NCBI GenBank assembly: GCA_916610825.1 | Contig: OU744450.1 | Coordinates: 17,910,814 to 17,974,813, forward strand | Length of the DNA stretch: 64,000 nucleotides | Direction of reading: 5' to 3' | DNA from: Haliclystus octoradiatus | Lineage: Eukaryota; Cnidaria; Staurozoa; Stauromedusae; Haliclystidae | Part shown: piece by piece, positions 23,238 through 34,259 of the stretch | Layout: every line of letters begins with the position of its first letter | How positions within the stretch are numbered: the first letter of the stretch is position 1 | Program-made: the position numbers and the translations under genes | Notes under the pieces: generated by a model | The model's input: the letters and a program-made list of their open reading frames with translations, nothing else | Databases searched by the model: none | Told to the model about the DNA's origin: nothing

Positions 23238-26200
23238 ATGATGACTAGAGGAAAATTAATGGAAGGATGGAACACTATAAAAGGAACAACAGTCGACTTA
23301 GATATAGAAGGAGAACATATTTTCTACTTACCAATGCCCAGTGCTTCTGAGTTAGCAAAACATATTCTGCTAACAGAAGAGTTAGTTGCACAACTGGTCA
23401 CAGGGGACAATGAGAGTGGGATTAATTTAAAAGATGTAAAATGCTTTTTAACAAGATTATACATTAGAAGAGAACAAATTGAGACGAAGGATGTTATTTT
23501 ATACGAGGTTAATCATATTAAAACACTTTGTATTCCTGATATGTTAAATCAATTATTGAGAGAAAACCCAAACCCTATTGGGAAGACTAAAGCTAACATA
23601 TTCGAAAAAAGGCTTCGTAACTGGAAGGCAAATTTAAAACTACACGTAGATATATTACTAAAAGCAATGTCTAAACTTTCAGAAATTTCGGATGACAAAG
23701 AATGGAAGGAAAATGACAGTCTTATAGATGTTCTAAGTTCTGATGAACAATATTATGCTGAACCAGTTTATACATGGTCCATATGTGGGAACAATTTTAT
23801 TAACGAAGAAGTATTAGAGGGTTTAGAACAGAACATAATTGCTGTGTGCCTTCTGGACCAAGTTGATTTAGTGCATAAGCATATTGAGCATTTGAAATGT
23901 GATAGCGAAAGATGCGAATGTATAATAAACGAATTTAAGAAAGGAAGCAGTTCTGATCATAGTGACGAAAGTAGACAACAAACACCACAACAAGGGAAAT
24001 TGGTTACCAGCACTAGATTTTTAAATGAATCGATACCACCTCCTCTAGAAGAAGTGAACAGACTCTCGCTAGCAACAAACGATGCCAACATTGAGAACGA
24101 TACCACTTCTCTCCACAGCTCTAGTCTGAACACAAATGAGCTGGATCGACTACCAGAAGAATCCAGAAAGTTGGCCTTGAAAGTCAGAGGTATTGTTAAG
24201 TCACTGAGAAGGTATAATAAGTTAGCGGAAAGCAACCCAGCAAACGCTATGGATCAGTTTTTTAGAAATAGCATTCGGAAAATGAATGAAGAAGTCACTA
24301 ATTGTGAATTAGAAATGAACTCAATCGAATATCCACCAGCAGAAATTGAGAAATGGATGGAGGAATGTTTTGACATAATCAATAAGCTTTCGGAAAAATG
24401 CAGAGTTGGAGACGATAATAAAAGACAAAATGAACGTGATTCGAAAGAAGTAGAGCTTAGCAGCAAAAATTTGGCTGAATTTGATGGAAACAGTGGTAAC
24501 TATATCACATGGAGGAGACAGATACTAGAAACACTACATTGTTCAAATAAGCCGAAGCGATTATGGAAGATGATTGTGTCAAATTCAGCATTCAGAAAAG
24601 CAAATGGGAATGCACAAGTTATGATCAATAGGGCAATAACAGAGACAAAGGAGTGGGATGACTTCATTGACGAATTAGATTCCCACTTTGGCGAGCCAAG
24701 CATGATCGCAAATGATATGTCAAAGAGAATTGGAAAAATCAAGAAACCTTTTGGAAATGGAGATCCCATTGCTGTGGAGATGATGAGAAACGTTTTTGCG
24801 ATCAATACTGATCTCAACGCAAGTAATATAAAAGAAATGGTGATACAAAAAGACGTAGTCGAAGAACTTTTTGACAAACTTCCTCCTGTAATTAAGGACT
24901 ATGTTTCAGAAAGAAAGTATCAAAAACGGCCAATTGAAATCTGGGACCACATTATTGAAGGATTTAAACAAAAAAAATATTATTTAATGGCCAACAGAGA
25001 TACCTTTTACACATTAAAGAGAGGTAAAGATGATTCTACAAAGAGAAATGTCAATGTAAAACTGTCAAAAAATGTTTATGAGGAAGAAGATGATGTCTCG
25101 GATGTTTCAATGTATAAGATGGTTACTGTCAATGTTAAACCAGGATGTTACCTTTGTGATGGACCACATGCTCTTTGGTCTAGAGATTGCCAGATGACAG
25201 GTACTTACCTTACACAAAAAACAATAAACGATCTTGGGGATATGCACATATGCTTACGTTGTGCAAGAAAGGAAGATGATTGTAAGGGAAAATGTAATGG
25301 AAAATTTAAACTCCGTGATGGAAAAACAAAACCCTCAGATTGTGGAAAGTGCAATAGTAAGCACCACTATCGCCTTTGTAAATGTAACTTTGAAAACGAA
25401 TCTACTGGATATTCAGAGAACAAATGTGTGGAAATCAAGAATGACAACGGATTTTATGCAGTAGCTCAAGTTGAAGATGTTACTATCATCGACCCAGACA
25501 CAAACCAATCTATCAGTGCAAAATTGCAGTATGACAACGGTTCTCAAAGATCTTGGATCCAAGCAAACTTTGAATTGTGTGGTGAATTTAAGAGGTCTGA
25601 ACATTTACGTGTTCAAGGATTTGCTGGAACAACATCTGAAGAGAAGGACTTTGATGTATTCTCGTTTATCGTTGAAGTTGATGGATCAAAGAAAAAAATT
25701 GAACTAACACGATTTGATGGATTGACAGGTGTAGCTGGTGGTAGTATTGTAATTCCAAAAGCCTGGCAAGAGAAAATGAATGCAACAACCTACAGAGTCA
25801 AAGCCACTAAAATTGACATTTTACTTGGAGCTGATTATCAAGGTCTCCACCCCGAACAAATCATGAATGATGGAAATATTGTCTTGTTTAAGAGTAAAAT
25901 AGCAAACAACTATTTGATAGGAGGATCCAATAAAAAGATCGAAACAGTTACATGCAAATACGTTAAAGCGTTATCAACTACAGAAAAACATAAACAATTC
26001 ATGGATGTTCTGACCTGTGAGAATTTGGATTTCTCCGATAAAAAACACACAAAGCAGATGGAAAAGGAGGATGCAGATCTATACGCTTCACTTGTACATA
26101 AAGACGGAAAGTGGTTTGCTAACTATAACTATTATGATAACTTGGAAAAATTGCAAGAAAATCAAGCGTCAGTAGAAATAATGATGGGTGGTTTACTGGC

Positions 26201-28973
26201 AAAATTGAAGAAAAAACCACACTTGCAGCCACAAGTTATAGAGCAAGTTCAAGGCAACTTGGACAGGAAACACTGGATTCCTGTTTCAGAATTGAGCCTA
26301 AAAGAAGGATTGCAAAAGCATTATTTACCCTGGAACATTGTGATAAACGAAAAAAGTACTTCAACACCAATCAGATTAGTCACGAATAGTTCAAACAAAG
26401 ATGTCAATGGATTAAGTTTAAATGATTGTCAAGTTCAGGGTTCCTCTGAAATCGGCGATTTGCGGAAGGTTTTATTAACGTTGAGGACTGCACAGAACAT
26501 TGCGATTGGGGACTTATCAAAATACTTTAACAGTTTCCAATTGCCAGAAGAAGATGTCAGCCTAAAAAGATTACTTATACCAGATGTTCTTGTATCTGCA
26601 AATTGGAAGCATGTAATTACCCCTAGCAGCATGTTCTTGGAAGTGGTTGAAGCTAGTATGCCTTTTGGTGACAGTGCTGCAGCTTGGCTTGCAGTTCTTG
26701 GAAGAGTTAAAAATGCAGAAGAATTTTCCAATTTAGTTCCCGAGTATGAAGAAAGACTCCTTTCAATATATGTGCACCAAAGTTATGTTGACGACTGTGT
26801 TGTTACTTGAAAATGGAAGGAGGACATTCAACCATTGATGGAAGCAATGAAAAAAGTAACAGAAACTGGAGGTTTCACATTCAAAGAGTTTCATGTCCTT
26901 GGAGAAGAAAAAGTGGAAAAAGTTCTAGGGTATATGTGGAACTCAGAAAAAGATATTCTGTCATTAAAAAACTGGTTCAATTTAGGACAAAAAGAGCGGG
27001 GGAAGAAACTAAAAGAAGATTTGACAGCTGAAAATGTGCAATCGTTAGTAATGGAGAAGTTTACCAAAAAGAATGCAATTTCTTGTCAAGCCCAGATGTT
27101 TGACCCAATGGGACTCTACCTACCTATGACTATAAAGCTACGGCTATTTTATGGAGAAGTGTGTTTGCAGTATCCTGGTCAGAACAAAGAATCCTGGAAT
27201 ACAGAATTGGATGAGGATTTCAAGAAAAATTTTATTGCTATTTTTCTAGAAATTTGGAAAGCAAAAGAGGTGTCGTTTCCTAGAACAACTATCCCTTGTG
27301 ATGTGATAGAAGGAGAAAAAGTGGTTGTTATGCTTGCAACATTTTGCGATGGTGGAGAAAAAGCTTATGCGGCCTGCATTTACATTGCCACCAAAACTGA
27401 AAATGGATCTGAATCACGTCTCCTACAAGCAATTGCAAAAACAGCTGGAACAAAAAAGAATATCTATACCTCGTTTGGAGCTCCTAGGAGCTGAGATAGG
27501 CGTTAAGCTGTGGAAAAAGACAATAGAAAGCTTACCAAAGGAAATCAATGTGGTTACTAGCATGTTTTTCTCTGATTCAACAACTGTACTGAGGCAATTA
27601 AACTCCCATTCAGGAACTTTCAATGTGTTTGTCGGGACTAGAGTCCAGTATATCCAGTCTCACACAAATATTGAAGATTGGAAGTACATCCCAAGTGAGC
27701 AAAACCCAGCAGATTTGGCTACAAAAAACAAAGCAACTGCAGAAGACCTGAAATCTACCAAATGGATGAATGGCCAATTTCTGATGAAACCAGAAGATAC
27801 CTGGCCTGTAAGTTCGTTTGACAATTTACCAGGAAAATATGAGCCACTCACAGATCTTGCAAAAGGCTACAGCACAGCAAAACAAGGAACAGATGCTAAC
27901 AAGATCGCTATGAAGAGAATCACTTCTAGCATGATTGTAAACAAAGGAGAAAGTAAAGATATATTTATCGCCACCATTGCAAGCAATACACCAACATAGG
28001 ATGCTAACGTTTGAATGCTGTTGAAGATTCAAGATTCAGTTTTACAAAACCATTCTACTCTGTCCAAGTTGATATTGCTGGTCCTTTTCTGGTCAGAGAC
28101 TCAGTAAAGCTAAGAATTTCTCTAAAGCATTGGCTTCTTTGTGTAACGTGTGAGAGCACAAGAGCAACCTTTGCATGTGCAATGGAAGATTACGGGGCAG
28201 CAAATGTTCTACGAGGATTGGAAAATCTGAAGAATCAACATGGAGTCTTCAAATTTGTCCATTCTGACCTTGGTTCTAACCTTGTCAAATCAGGCAAAGT
28301 TTTAGAAAATCAATTCCAAGAAATCCAGTTGGCAGTGACAAGAAAATACCCTGAGGTAGAATGGCACTTTGGTCCTGCAAAGGCACCGTGGGTGCAAGGT
28401 ACTGTAGAAGCTATTATCAAGCTGATCAAAGTTGAGAGGAGACGTGAACAACTTCTTACAGGGCAAAAAGTTCTTACAAGCCTACAATTTGACCAGGTGG
28501 TGAGAGGATGGGCAAACATGGTAAACGAACGCCCACTTATTTATAATCCTGAAATTGGGCAAGCAATTACACCAAATCACCTACTTCATGGAAGAAATAA
28601 CGAAAGTCAAGAGGAGAAGCAACTGGAAGTATCAGGAAAACTGTTGACAAAATTCAAAGATGTTCAGGACCAAATGAGACATTGGTGGGAGGTTTATAAT
28701 GAATCTGTGAGAAGAGACAGAATCCAAAAATGGAAAAAAGAAAAGACGAATCTAGAGGAAAATGACATTGTCTGGTTATTGGATACACCTTCAAGAACAG
28801 GATTTTACAAGCTAGGAAAGATTACGAAGACGTCACCAGGTTCTGACGGCCTAGTCAGAAGAGTTACAGTCAGATATTTCAATTCCACTGACAAACAATG
28901 TCGAGCAGAGACAGTGCAAAGACATGCAAACACTCTTGTTCTTGTCCAGAAAAGTGAAGGCAACCAAGATTGA
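23238..28973 (+). pseudogene. BEL/Pao Gag-Pol polyprotein, three lesions
   Basis: The first frame (23238-26810) is 1190 codons. Its first ~600 residues are gag-like, with charged helices. Cys-rich knuckles follow near residues 635-720 (CYLCDGPHALWSRDC, then CLRCARKEDDCKGKC). The protease carries DNGS in place of the usual DTG/DSG, and the RT has GDLSKYFNSF and ends at YVDDCVV, the catalytic box. A TGA at 26808-26810 then interrupts, but the same frame continues to about 27494. RNase H spans a frameshift near 27440-27460 (FCDGG, then FFSDSTTVLRQLNSHSG). Integrase (28011-28973) has VDIAGPF, HSDLGSN and GTVEAIIKLIK, the D-D-E pattern. The integrase zinc finger is missing at the 27990-28020 junction. 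Confidence 0.85.
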
Positions 28974-29083
28974 AGTTCCTTTGAAATCAATTTTATGAAA
29001 TCAGAAAGGACAATATTTTATCAATGTTTAAAAGTGTTGGTATAATGTGGTTTATTATATCCCAACACCTTGTGTGTTGTGAG

Positions 29084-29427
29084 TGTTTTAACTATATATT
29101 TTATTTAGTTTCCTAATTTTATTTCAATTAATCTTGTTTAATATCGTTTATTCAATCCATGTTTAATCTGGCAAGCTGCCTCTCTATAGAAATGTCAAAT
29201 AACCTAAAGAGAGGCTGTGGTGGACATAAAGGAACCACGTGGAAAAAGTTTTTAGTTTTATTCATGATGGCGTGAAACTATATTGTATTTGCAATAGTTG
29301 AATGCTGTATTACTGTTTTAAAATATATAGAGCTTTGCTGTTAACATTTAAATCTAATTATATTACAGTTTGGTTAATATTTGCTTTGTTTCTCTTTGGT
29401 TTTGTGTCTGATTTGATGGTTAAAACA
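29084..29427 (+). repeat. 3' LTR of the BEL/Pao element
   Basis: This is the second 344-bp LTR, directly followed by GGGTG (29428-29432). The bases before it are only weakly purine-rich (gttgtgag), so the polypurine tract is poor or diverged. Confidence 0.9.
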
Positions 29428-29622
29428 GGGTGATAACAAAAGTATCATAATATCGGAGCTGAAATTCGATCTATGCAAAGATGTGCTGGAGGCTGGACAA
29501 ACATAGATGACCAAATTGACTATCAAACAGAAGATATTTGTCAAAGGATTGACTTTGCTGTCCCTGGTAATAATAGAGGTACATATGAAGTAACTGAATT
29601 GGAAGAGAATTGGGAAAAGTAG
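29428..29622 (+). pseudogene. Transposase-like protein, 3' end, beyond the BEL/Pao insertion
   Basis: Directly after the second GGGTG the coding sequence of the interrupted element resumes. After a one-base frame change a frame gives RCAGGWTNIDDQIDYQTEDI and ends ELEENWEK at TAG 29620-29622. In related proteins the C-terminus has a W-P-x-x-x-D...Y-x-x-x-D-I pattern followed by N-N-R-G, and NNRGTY is seen here. This supports the view that 21115-22765 and this segment were once continuous. Confidence 0.5.
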
Positions 29623-29639
29623 ACAAATTACCAAAATTT

Positions 29640-30290
29640 TCTGACAGCTTTTATAAATATGTTTGGTTTTAATGATATAAAATAGTTGCGAAAACAGTGT
29701 GATGAGATGACATGACTGTAATCAAATTTAATTGAAGTTTTTGATGTTGAAAAGTTGTTAATGTTTTATACAGTGCAAATTGCGCTACATCAGGGAGTGT
29801 AATGGGTCATTTTCTGGTTATAACTGTTGTTTTAATCAATTATACAGTTGCCAGACAAAATGGTAATGTCCGTAGCATTTCTGAGTAATGTCCGTAACAT
29901 AATTAGAAAGATAGAAAAATCTGTTAGGAAGCAGATGGTGACTATCTGCATAGCCTACTGTAACAAACTGCTTCTTGCAAGTGATGTAGTAGGCTACTTA
30001 GTTTTGATTTAAATGAATATTCATTCAGAAGATTTTTGACGTATATGGAATATATATGGCATCATTGCAACTTATAATGAACAACGCCAACAACGACGGA
30101 CGAAAGCATTATTAGTTCTACGCAACGATTTTGCAAGTACAGAAAACAGAAAAACCAAGAGTGTTGACTCTTTACACTGAAATACTACATTACATGGGTC
30201 CAGAGGAGGACATTACTGATTATCTACCACGAGGTGAAAGAGAAGCAACTGGCCTTTGACTTTCAGGGAAGAACATAACAGACAACCTGA
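29640..30290. other. Spacer between the transposase relic and the copia element
   Basis: No coding exon is recognised. A direct repeat lies near 29869-29900, where a block containing taatgtccgta recurs. Upstream gag sequence of the copia element may begin around 30130, but stops interrupt it. No 5' LTR was found. Confidence 0.4.
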
Positions 30291-30298
30291 TTATTGAT

Positions 30299-31550
30299 AT
30301 GTTATTAAAAGGATTACCGGAGAGCTACAGCTCATTTGTTGTGGTACATACACAGTTGGATAAAGTTAAAACTTTGAGTGAATTTAAGGCTGTATTACAG
30401 AATTATTCCAATATAGAAAATGCACACTCATTAGCCCCATCACAAGGTGCTACTGCCATGGTAATGAAAATTCCTAAACATAATCCAAAACGACAACAAT
30501 CTCAATGTTTATCTTGTGGGAAACAAGGGCATACTTCGAAAAATTGCACAACCAAAAACAAATTGAAATGTAATCATTGCGATAAAACTGGTCATACAGA
30601 AACTGTATGTTTTCTTGAAAAGAAAGCCGGACGATCGAAAAATACTGCAAATACTGTCATGTTTTCTTTTACAACGATAACAGAACATATCGACACTTTC
30701 CGTGACTGTGGTGCAACATGCCACATAATCAACGATGCAACTAAAATGATTGATTACGACAAGTCATTTGATCGCAGTACACGACACTATATTGAATTGG
30801 CAGACGGAAATAGAAGCAACACCATCGCAACGGCCAAAGGTACTGCCAAGTACACTGTAATAAGTTCTAGTGGTGACTATGTTGATATTACGCTTAAGAA
30901 TATACTATTAGCCCCAACATTCCCAACTAGCCTGTTTTCGGTGAGAGCAGCTACAGACAAAGATGCTATGTTTACATTCGATAAAAATGGTGCTGATCTT
31001 ATCTCAAACAAAACAAAGGTCAACCTGATCAAACAAAATCGATTATACTATTTACCGACAATTAAATGTGAGTCAGCATATTTAACCAAAAGTCTGGATG
31101 ACTGGCATCAGATCCTTGGACACATGAACCATGCAGATATCCAATTACTTGAGTCTATAACAACATGTAGCCTATGAACATTTCACCTACAAAGTCACGA
31201 AAAACATGCACAATTTGTCTTGAAAATAAAACTACACGACTACCTAAAAGTAACGACGAAATAATTACTCATGCAACAAAACCACTAAAGCATGTGCATT
31301 CCGACTTGAATGGAGCAATAGAATCAATATCACGTGAAGGCTACAAATACCGAATAAACTTTGTAGATGAATATTCAGGAATGTTATTTATTTACCCATT
31401 GCGTTCTAAATATGATGCTCAGCATGCTTTGAAGAAATTTCTTTCAGATGTTGCGACAATAGGACAAGTCATGGAGATACACAGTGACAATGGTGGTGAA
31501 TATATCGGAAAGGACTTCAAAAATGTTCTAATTAATAGATGCATTAGGGA
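30299..31550 (+). pseudogene. Copia gag, protease and N-terminal integrase
   Basis: The gag part begins LLKGLPESYSSFV, with a CCHC knuckle CLSCGKQGHTSKNC (30508-30549) and a second, CNHCDKTGHTETVC. The protease motif reads DCGATCH at about 30703, with Cys replacing the usual Ser/Thr of D[ST]G, so activity is doubtful. A GAG-pre-integrase segment, DWHQILGHMNHADIQLL, ends at a TGA (31175-31177). Integrase follows in the next frame with HVHSDLNGAI, FVDEYSGMLFIYPL and HSDNGGEYIG. At 31546 a hAT-like MITE breaks the frame. Confidence 0.8.
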
Positions 31551-32185
31551 TGCAAATCGAATATCAATTAATCGATTAATAATCGAATATCAACGAAATA
31601 ACGATTATTCGAATAGTAAAATGAATATTCGATTATTTAAATTAATTTTATATATGCTTGTTTCCAAATATAATGCAACCTTTCTTGGATAAATTTTTCT
31701 TCAAAATCAAATGCTCTTTTCGCCGATATAAAACATGAAACAAACACGCGATAAATCATTCAAAGCGACGTCTTTTGCGTGTTTGAATGGTCTACGGAAC
31801 TCCCCCTAATTACCATAACGAAGAAAGTCTCAAGCTACGCGCCACTAGTTCTATTTCAGACTCTGTTGCTATGACAATTAATTGATCGAACAGACGTGAT
31901 GAAACATGAAGCGCGTTGAATAACATGAATTCTGTAAACTAATGTCGAAGCAAACTGAGCGAACAAACTGTTATATCTATGTATTCAAAATCTATGTAAA
32001 GATAGTTAAGTTGAACTTGATTTTTTCAACACATCTCTTGCAGTTGTTGAAAAGGTTGTTTGTTTTTTCATTGTCTACTTGAATGGTAACAATAGAACAA
32101 AAGATTTCGATTAATATTCAATTCAAATCGAATAGTGCATTGTCGAATAGTCGATTACCGTTTTGACTGTCGATTCGCATCCCTA
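31546..32185. mobile_element. hAT-like MITE inserted in the copia integrase
   Basis: The ends are inverted repeats: TAGGGATGCAAATCGA at the left and TCGATTCGCATCCCTA at the right. The flanks AGATGCAT and AAAAGCAT agree at 6 of 8 bases and are a plausible worn 8-bp target duplication, as hAT elements make. The inside is AT-rich with many ATCGA/TCGAT words and no coding capacity. The integrase frame stops at its left end and a copia-like frame resumes at its right end. Confidence 0.7.
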
Positions 32186-32319
32186 AAAAGCATCAAACAA
32201 ACTACAACAGAGCCCTATAGTCCACATCAAAACGGAAAATCGGAAAGATGGTGGAGTCTACTTGACATGACAAGGTGTCTTCTACAGGATGCTGACCTTC
32301 ACAAGCAATTTTGACCCTA

Positions 32320-32385
32320 CCCCTGTGAAAACAGTTCAGGAGTTCATGAACAGTTCATGAACACCTGAACTGTTTTTCACAGGGG
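32320..32385. mobile_element. 66-bp palindromic MITE with TA target duplication
   Basis: The element starts CCCCTGTGAAAACAGTTCAG and ends with the reverse complement, bordered by TA on both sides (32318-32319 and 32386-32387). The centre repeats GTTCATGAAC. Ignoring the insert and one TA, the copia frame on the two sides lines up, so this is a precise insertion with TA duplication, as mariner-type transposases make. The same family occurs at 41161-41267 and, in expanded form, at 9007-9270. Confidence 0.85.
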
Positions 32386-32664
32386 TATGCTGCCCAACAT
32401 GCCAGATATTTAGCAGGAAAGACTGCTTATGAACTATTTACAGGAAAACAACCCAACATGAGAAAGGTCCACATGGTAGATACAACTTGTCCATTTCGAG
32501 TGGAGAGATCAAGACACAAACTGGATCCTCGAGGCAGACATGGAATCTGTTTGGGAATCAACCCAATAAACTCAGGCTATTATGTACTAAACAAAGCTAA
32601 TAATGGCATCATCACATCACGTAATTTCGTCATCCATCAATCCTTAGTAGACGAAGGAGAAGTA

Positions 32665-32841
32665 CAGTGCAACCTGTATATAACGGCCTGCTACGAGAGG
32701 TAGATAAATTGACCATTATAGACAGGTGGCCTTTATATACAGGTTTGATTCAATAGAAAATACTATTTTAGACATAGCAAAAGTGACCACTATAGACAGG
32801 TGGCCGCTGTATAGAGGTGGCCGTTATAACAGGTTTGACTG
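32665..32841. mobile_element. Pogo/Tigger-like MITE with TA target duplication
   Basis: The left end is CAGTGCAACCTGTATATAAC and the right end is its near reverse complement, gttataacaggtttgactg, each bordered by TA (32663-32664 and 32842-32843). Inside are repeated TATAGACAGGTGGCC blocks. It matches the widespread family of pogo-type MITEs with CAGTCAAACCTGT ends. It interrupts the copia polyprotein. Confidence 0.8.
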
Positions 32842-33736
32842 TATGCAGCTCCCTTGCTCCTAATGAATTGCTGACTGAAAACCAACCAGAAGACAACCAA
32901 TTACCTGTTCGCGATGAAACTCATACACCACAAACTTCAAACACAACAACAGATGAAGACACCAATGAAAGACCTCAAAGAAACATCAGGATGCCGGCAA
33001 GATATGCTGACTATGACATTACTGCAACAGTAACCGATGCAAACACTGCTGTTTCATCAATCCCTACATTATATGCCGAAGCTATAGATTCCAAAGACAG
33101 CAACAAATGGAGAAATGCAATGGACGCAGAAATGAAATCTCTTACAGACAACAAAACTTGGAATTTGACTACATTGCCAGTAGACTGAAGTGAAACAAAG
33201 GGACGCTGGGTCTACACACTAAAACAAGGAGCAAATGAAAATGAAGTACAATACAAGGCCAGATACGTCGCTAAAGGATATTCACAAATCCCTGGTATCT
33301 ACCATAGTACCTAGTACTGTGATGACATCTACTCTCCAACTACCAGGTAAACATCCATTTGCATGCTACTACAAGTTGCCAACAATAATGAAATAATACA
33401 TCAGATGGACGTCAAAGGGGCATATCTCAATGCACCAATTGACAAAGAAATATATGTAGAACAACCAATTAGCTATGAAAAAACCAATGCGAATCGAGCA
33501 AATGTAACTTGCAAATTGAATAAGTCGCTTTACGGACTGAAACAAAGTGGTCGCAATTGGCATCACACATTAACGGAATACCTAAAGTCAGAAGGATTTA
33601 ACAAAAGCGAAGTAGATCCATGTGCATTCAACTTCACATCTACAAAAGGCAACAAGGATACCATGATATTCTGGGTGGCTTCTTGGCAATCTTGAAATTG
33701 AACATTAAACTACTTCAGATTGAGGGGGAGCTCAGT

Positions 33737-33918
33737 GTTGAGATAACAATCTATGCTTAGCCTCTCTTTTATTATAGCCTTTTTTATGTTAATATAAATT
33801 CTTTATCTTGTTCTTGTAATGGCTGACTTACACATGTTATCAATGTTATCAGTATATTAATCTATGCAATCCTCAAGTTGCATTGTATTTATTGTCTCCA
33901 TCTTGCGTCATACAAAAT
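33737..33918 (+). repeat. Probable 3' LTR of the copia element
   Basis: It begins TGTTGAGATAACA immediately after a polypurine tract. The end is placed near aaaatgtcaaca (about 33905-33917) because it ends in CA. With no 5' partner to compare, the right limit is uncertain. Confidence 0.5.
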
Positions 33919-33961
33919 GTCAACAGACACCACATCAAGATAGACAAAAACGGTAATTAAA

Positions 33962-34140
33962 TTGTCAGGAATTGACACAACTGTATTCACTGATCATAGT
34001 TATAGAGCAGCTTCGACCTGCAGCAGCATTTCATGCGGGTGTATATCAGTGAACGATACAGTACAGAATTTGGGCTGGCCTAATGCAAGCACAGAAGCTG
34101 GGTTTTATAATAAAATGATAGTTAACACTTATGCTGCCGT
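33962..34140 (+). pseudogene. Tyrosine recombinase C-terminal fragment (DIRS/Crypton-like)
   Basis: The frame reads SGIDTTVFTDHSYRAASTCS, then LGWPNASTEAGFYNKMI. This matches the end of transposon tyrosine recombinases: the H-x-x-R (HSYR) catalytic pair, the GW position and the catalytic tyrosine in FYN. It is an isolated piece, abutting the copia 3' LTR. It does not match the recombinase at 18116-18985 closely, so it comes from another element. Confidence 0.6.
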
Positions 34141-34259
34141 CAACAAGTATACTCGTTTTCATCAAACAACCGCACCACACGCCGTCCGCGAGCGCCGAGC
34201 ATACTCGTTGTCAAAATGGGTGTCATTCAATTACTTCGGAAACAATTGATAAGGGACTT

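Larger units (their letters stand above)
22766..29427 (+). mobile_element. BEL/Pao LTR retrotransposon, nearly complete
   Basis: The element has two 344-bp LTRs (22766-23109 and 29084-29427), each starting TGTTTTAACT and ending TTAAAACA, flanked by GGGTG on both sides. By eye the LTRs differ at about five positions, so the insertion is fairly recent. Between them lies a Gag-Pol polyprotein in the BEL/Pao order: gag, zinc knuckles, protease, RT, RNase H, integrase. It is inactivated by a premature TGA at 26808-26810, a frameshift near 27440-27460 and a loss around 27990-28020. It has no recognisable envelope gene. It sits inside the transposase-like pseudogene, which is therefore older. Confidence 0.92.
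32190..33695 (+). pseudogene. Copia integrase C-terminus and reverse transcriptase, fragmented
   Basis: The sequence resumes with SPHQNGKSERWW (integrase catalytic glutamate region), breaks at the 66-bp MITE (32320-32385), and continues with LAGKTAYELFTGKQP and a DPRGRHGICLGI segment. It breaks again at the pogo-like MITE (32665-32841). An acidic linker and the RT follow: WRNAMDAEMKSLTDNKTWNL, a stop at 33186-33188, YKARYVAKGYSQ, and MDVKGAYLNAPIDKEIYVEQ with the first catalytic Asp. The frame ends at 33695 before the YVDD box. Additional stops occur at 33315 and 33351. Confidence 0.75.
30299..33920 (+). mobile_element. Ty1/copia retrotransposon, decayed, with three nested MITEs
   Basis: The element keeps gag with two zinc knuckles, protease, integrase and part of RT in copia order (integrase before RT). 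A polypurine tract, gattgagggggagctcag (33719-33736), is followed by TGTTGAGATAACA at 33737, the likely start of the 3' LTR, which runs to about 33918. There is no matching 5' LTR. The 3' part of RT (YVDD box) and RNase H are missing: the frame breaks off at about 33690, only about 40 bases before the polypurine tract. Three unrelated MITEs sit inside it (31546-32185, 32320-32385, 32665-32841). Confidence 0.8.

Noticed and set aside
23957-26731. Several minus-strand frames of 60-125 codons inside the BEL/Pao element
   Set aside because: They are shadows of the long plus-strand polyprotein, with low-complexity serine- and leucine-rich composition.
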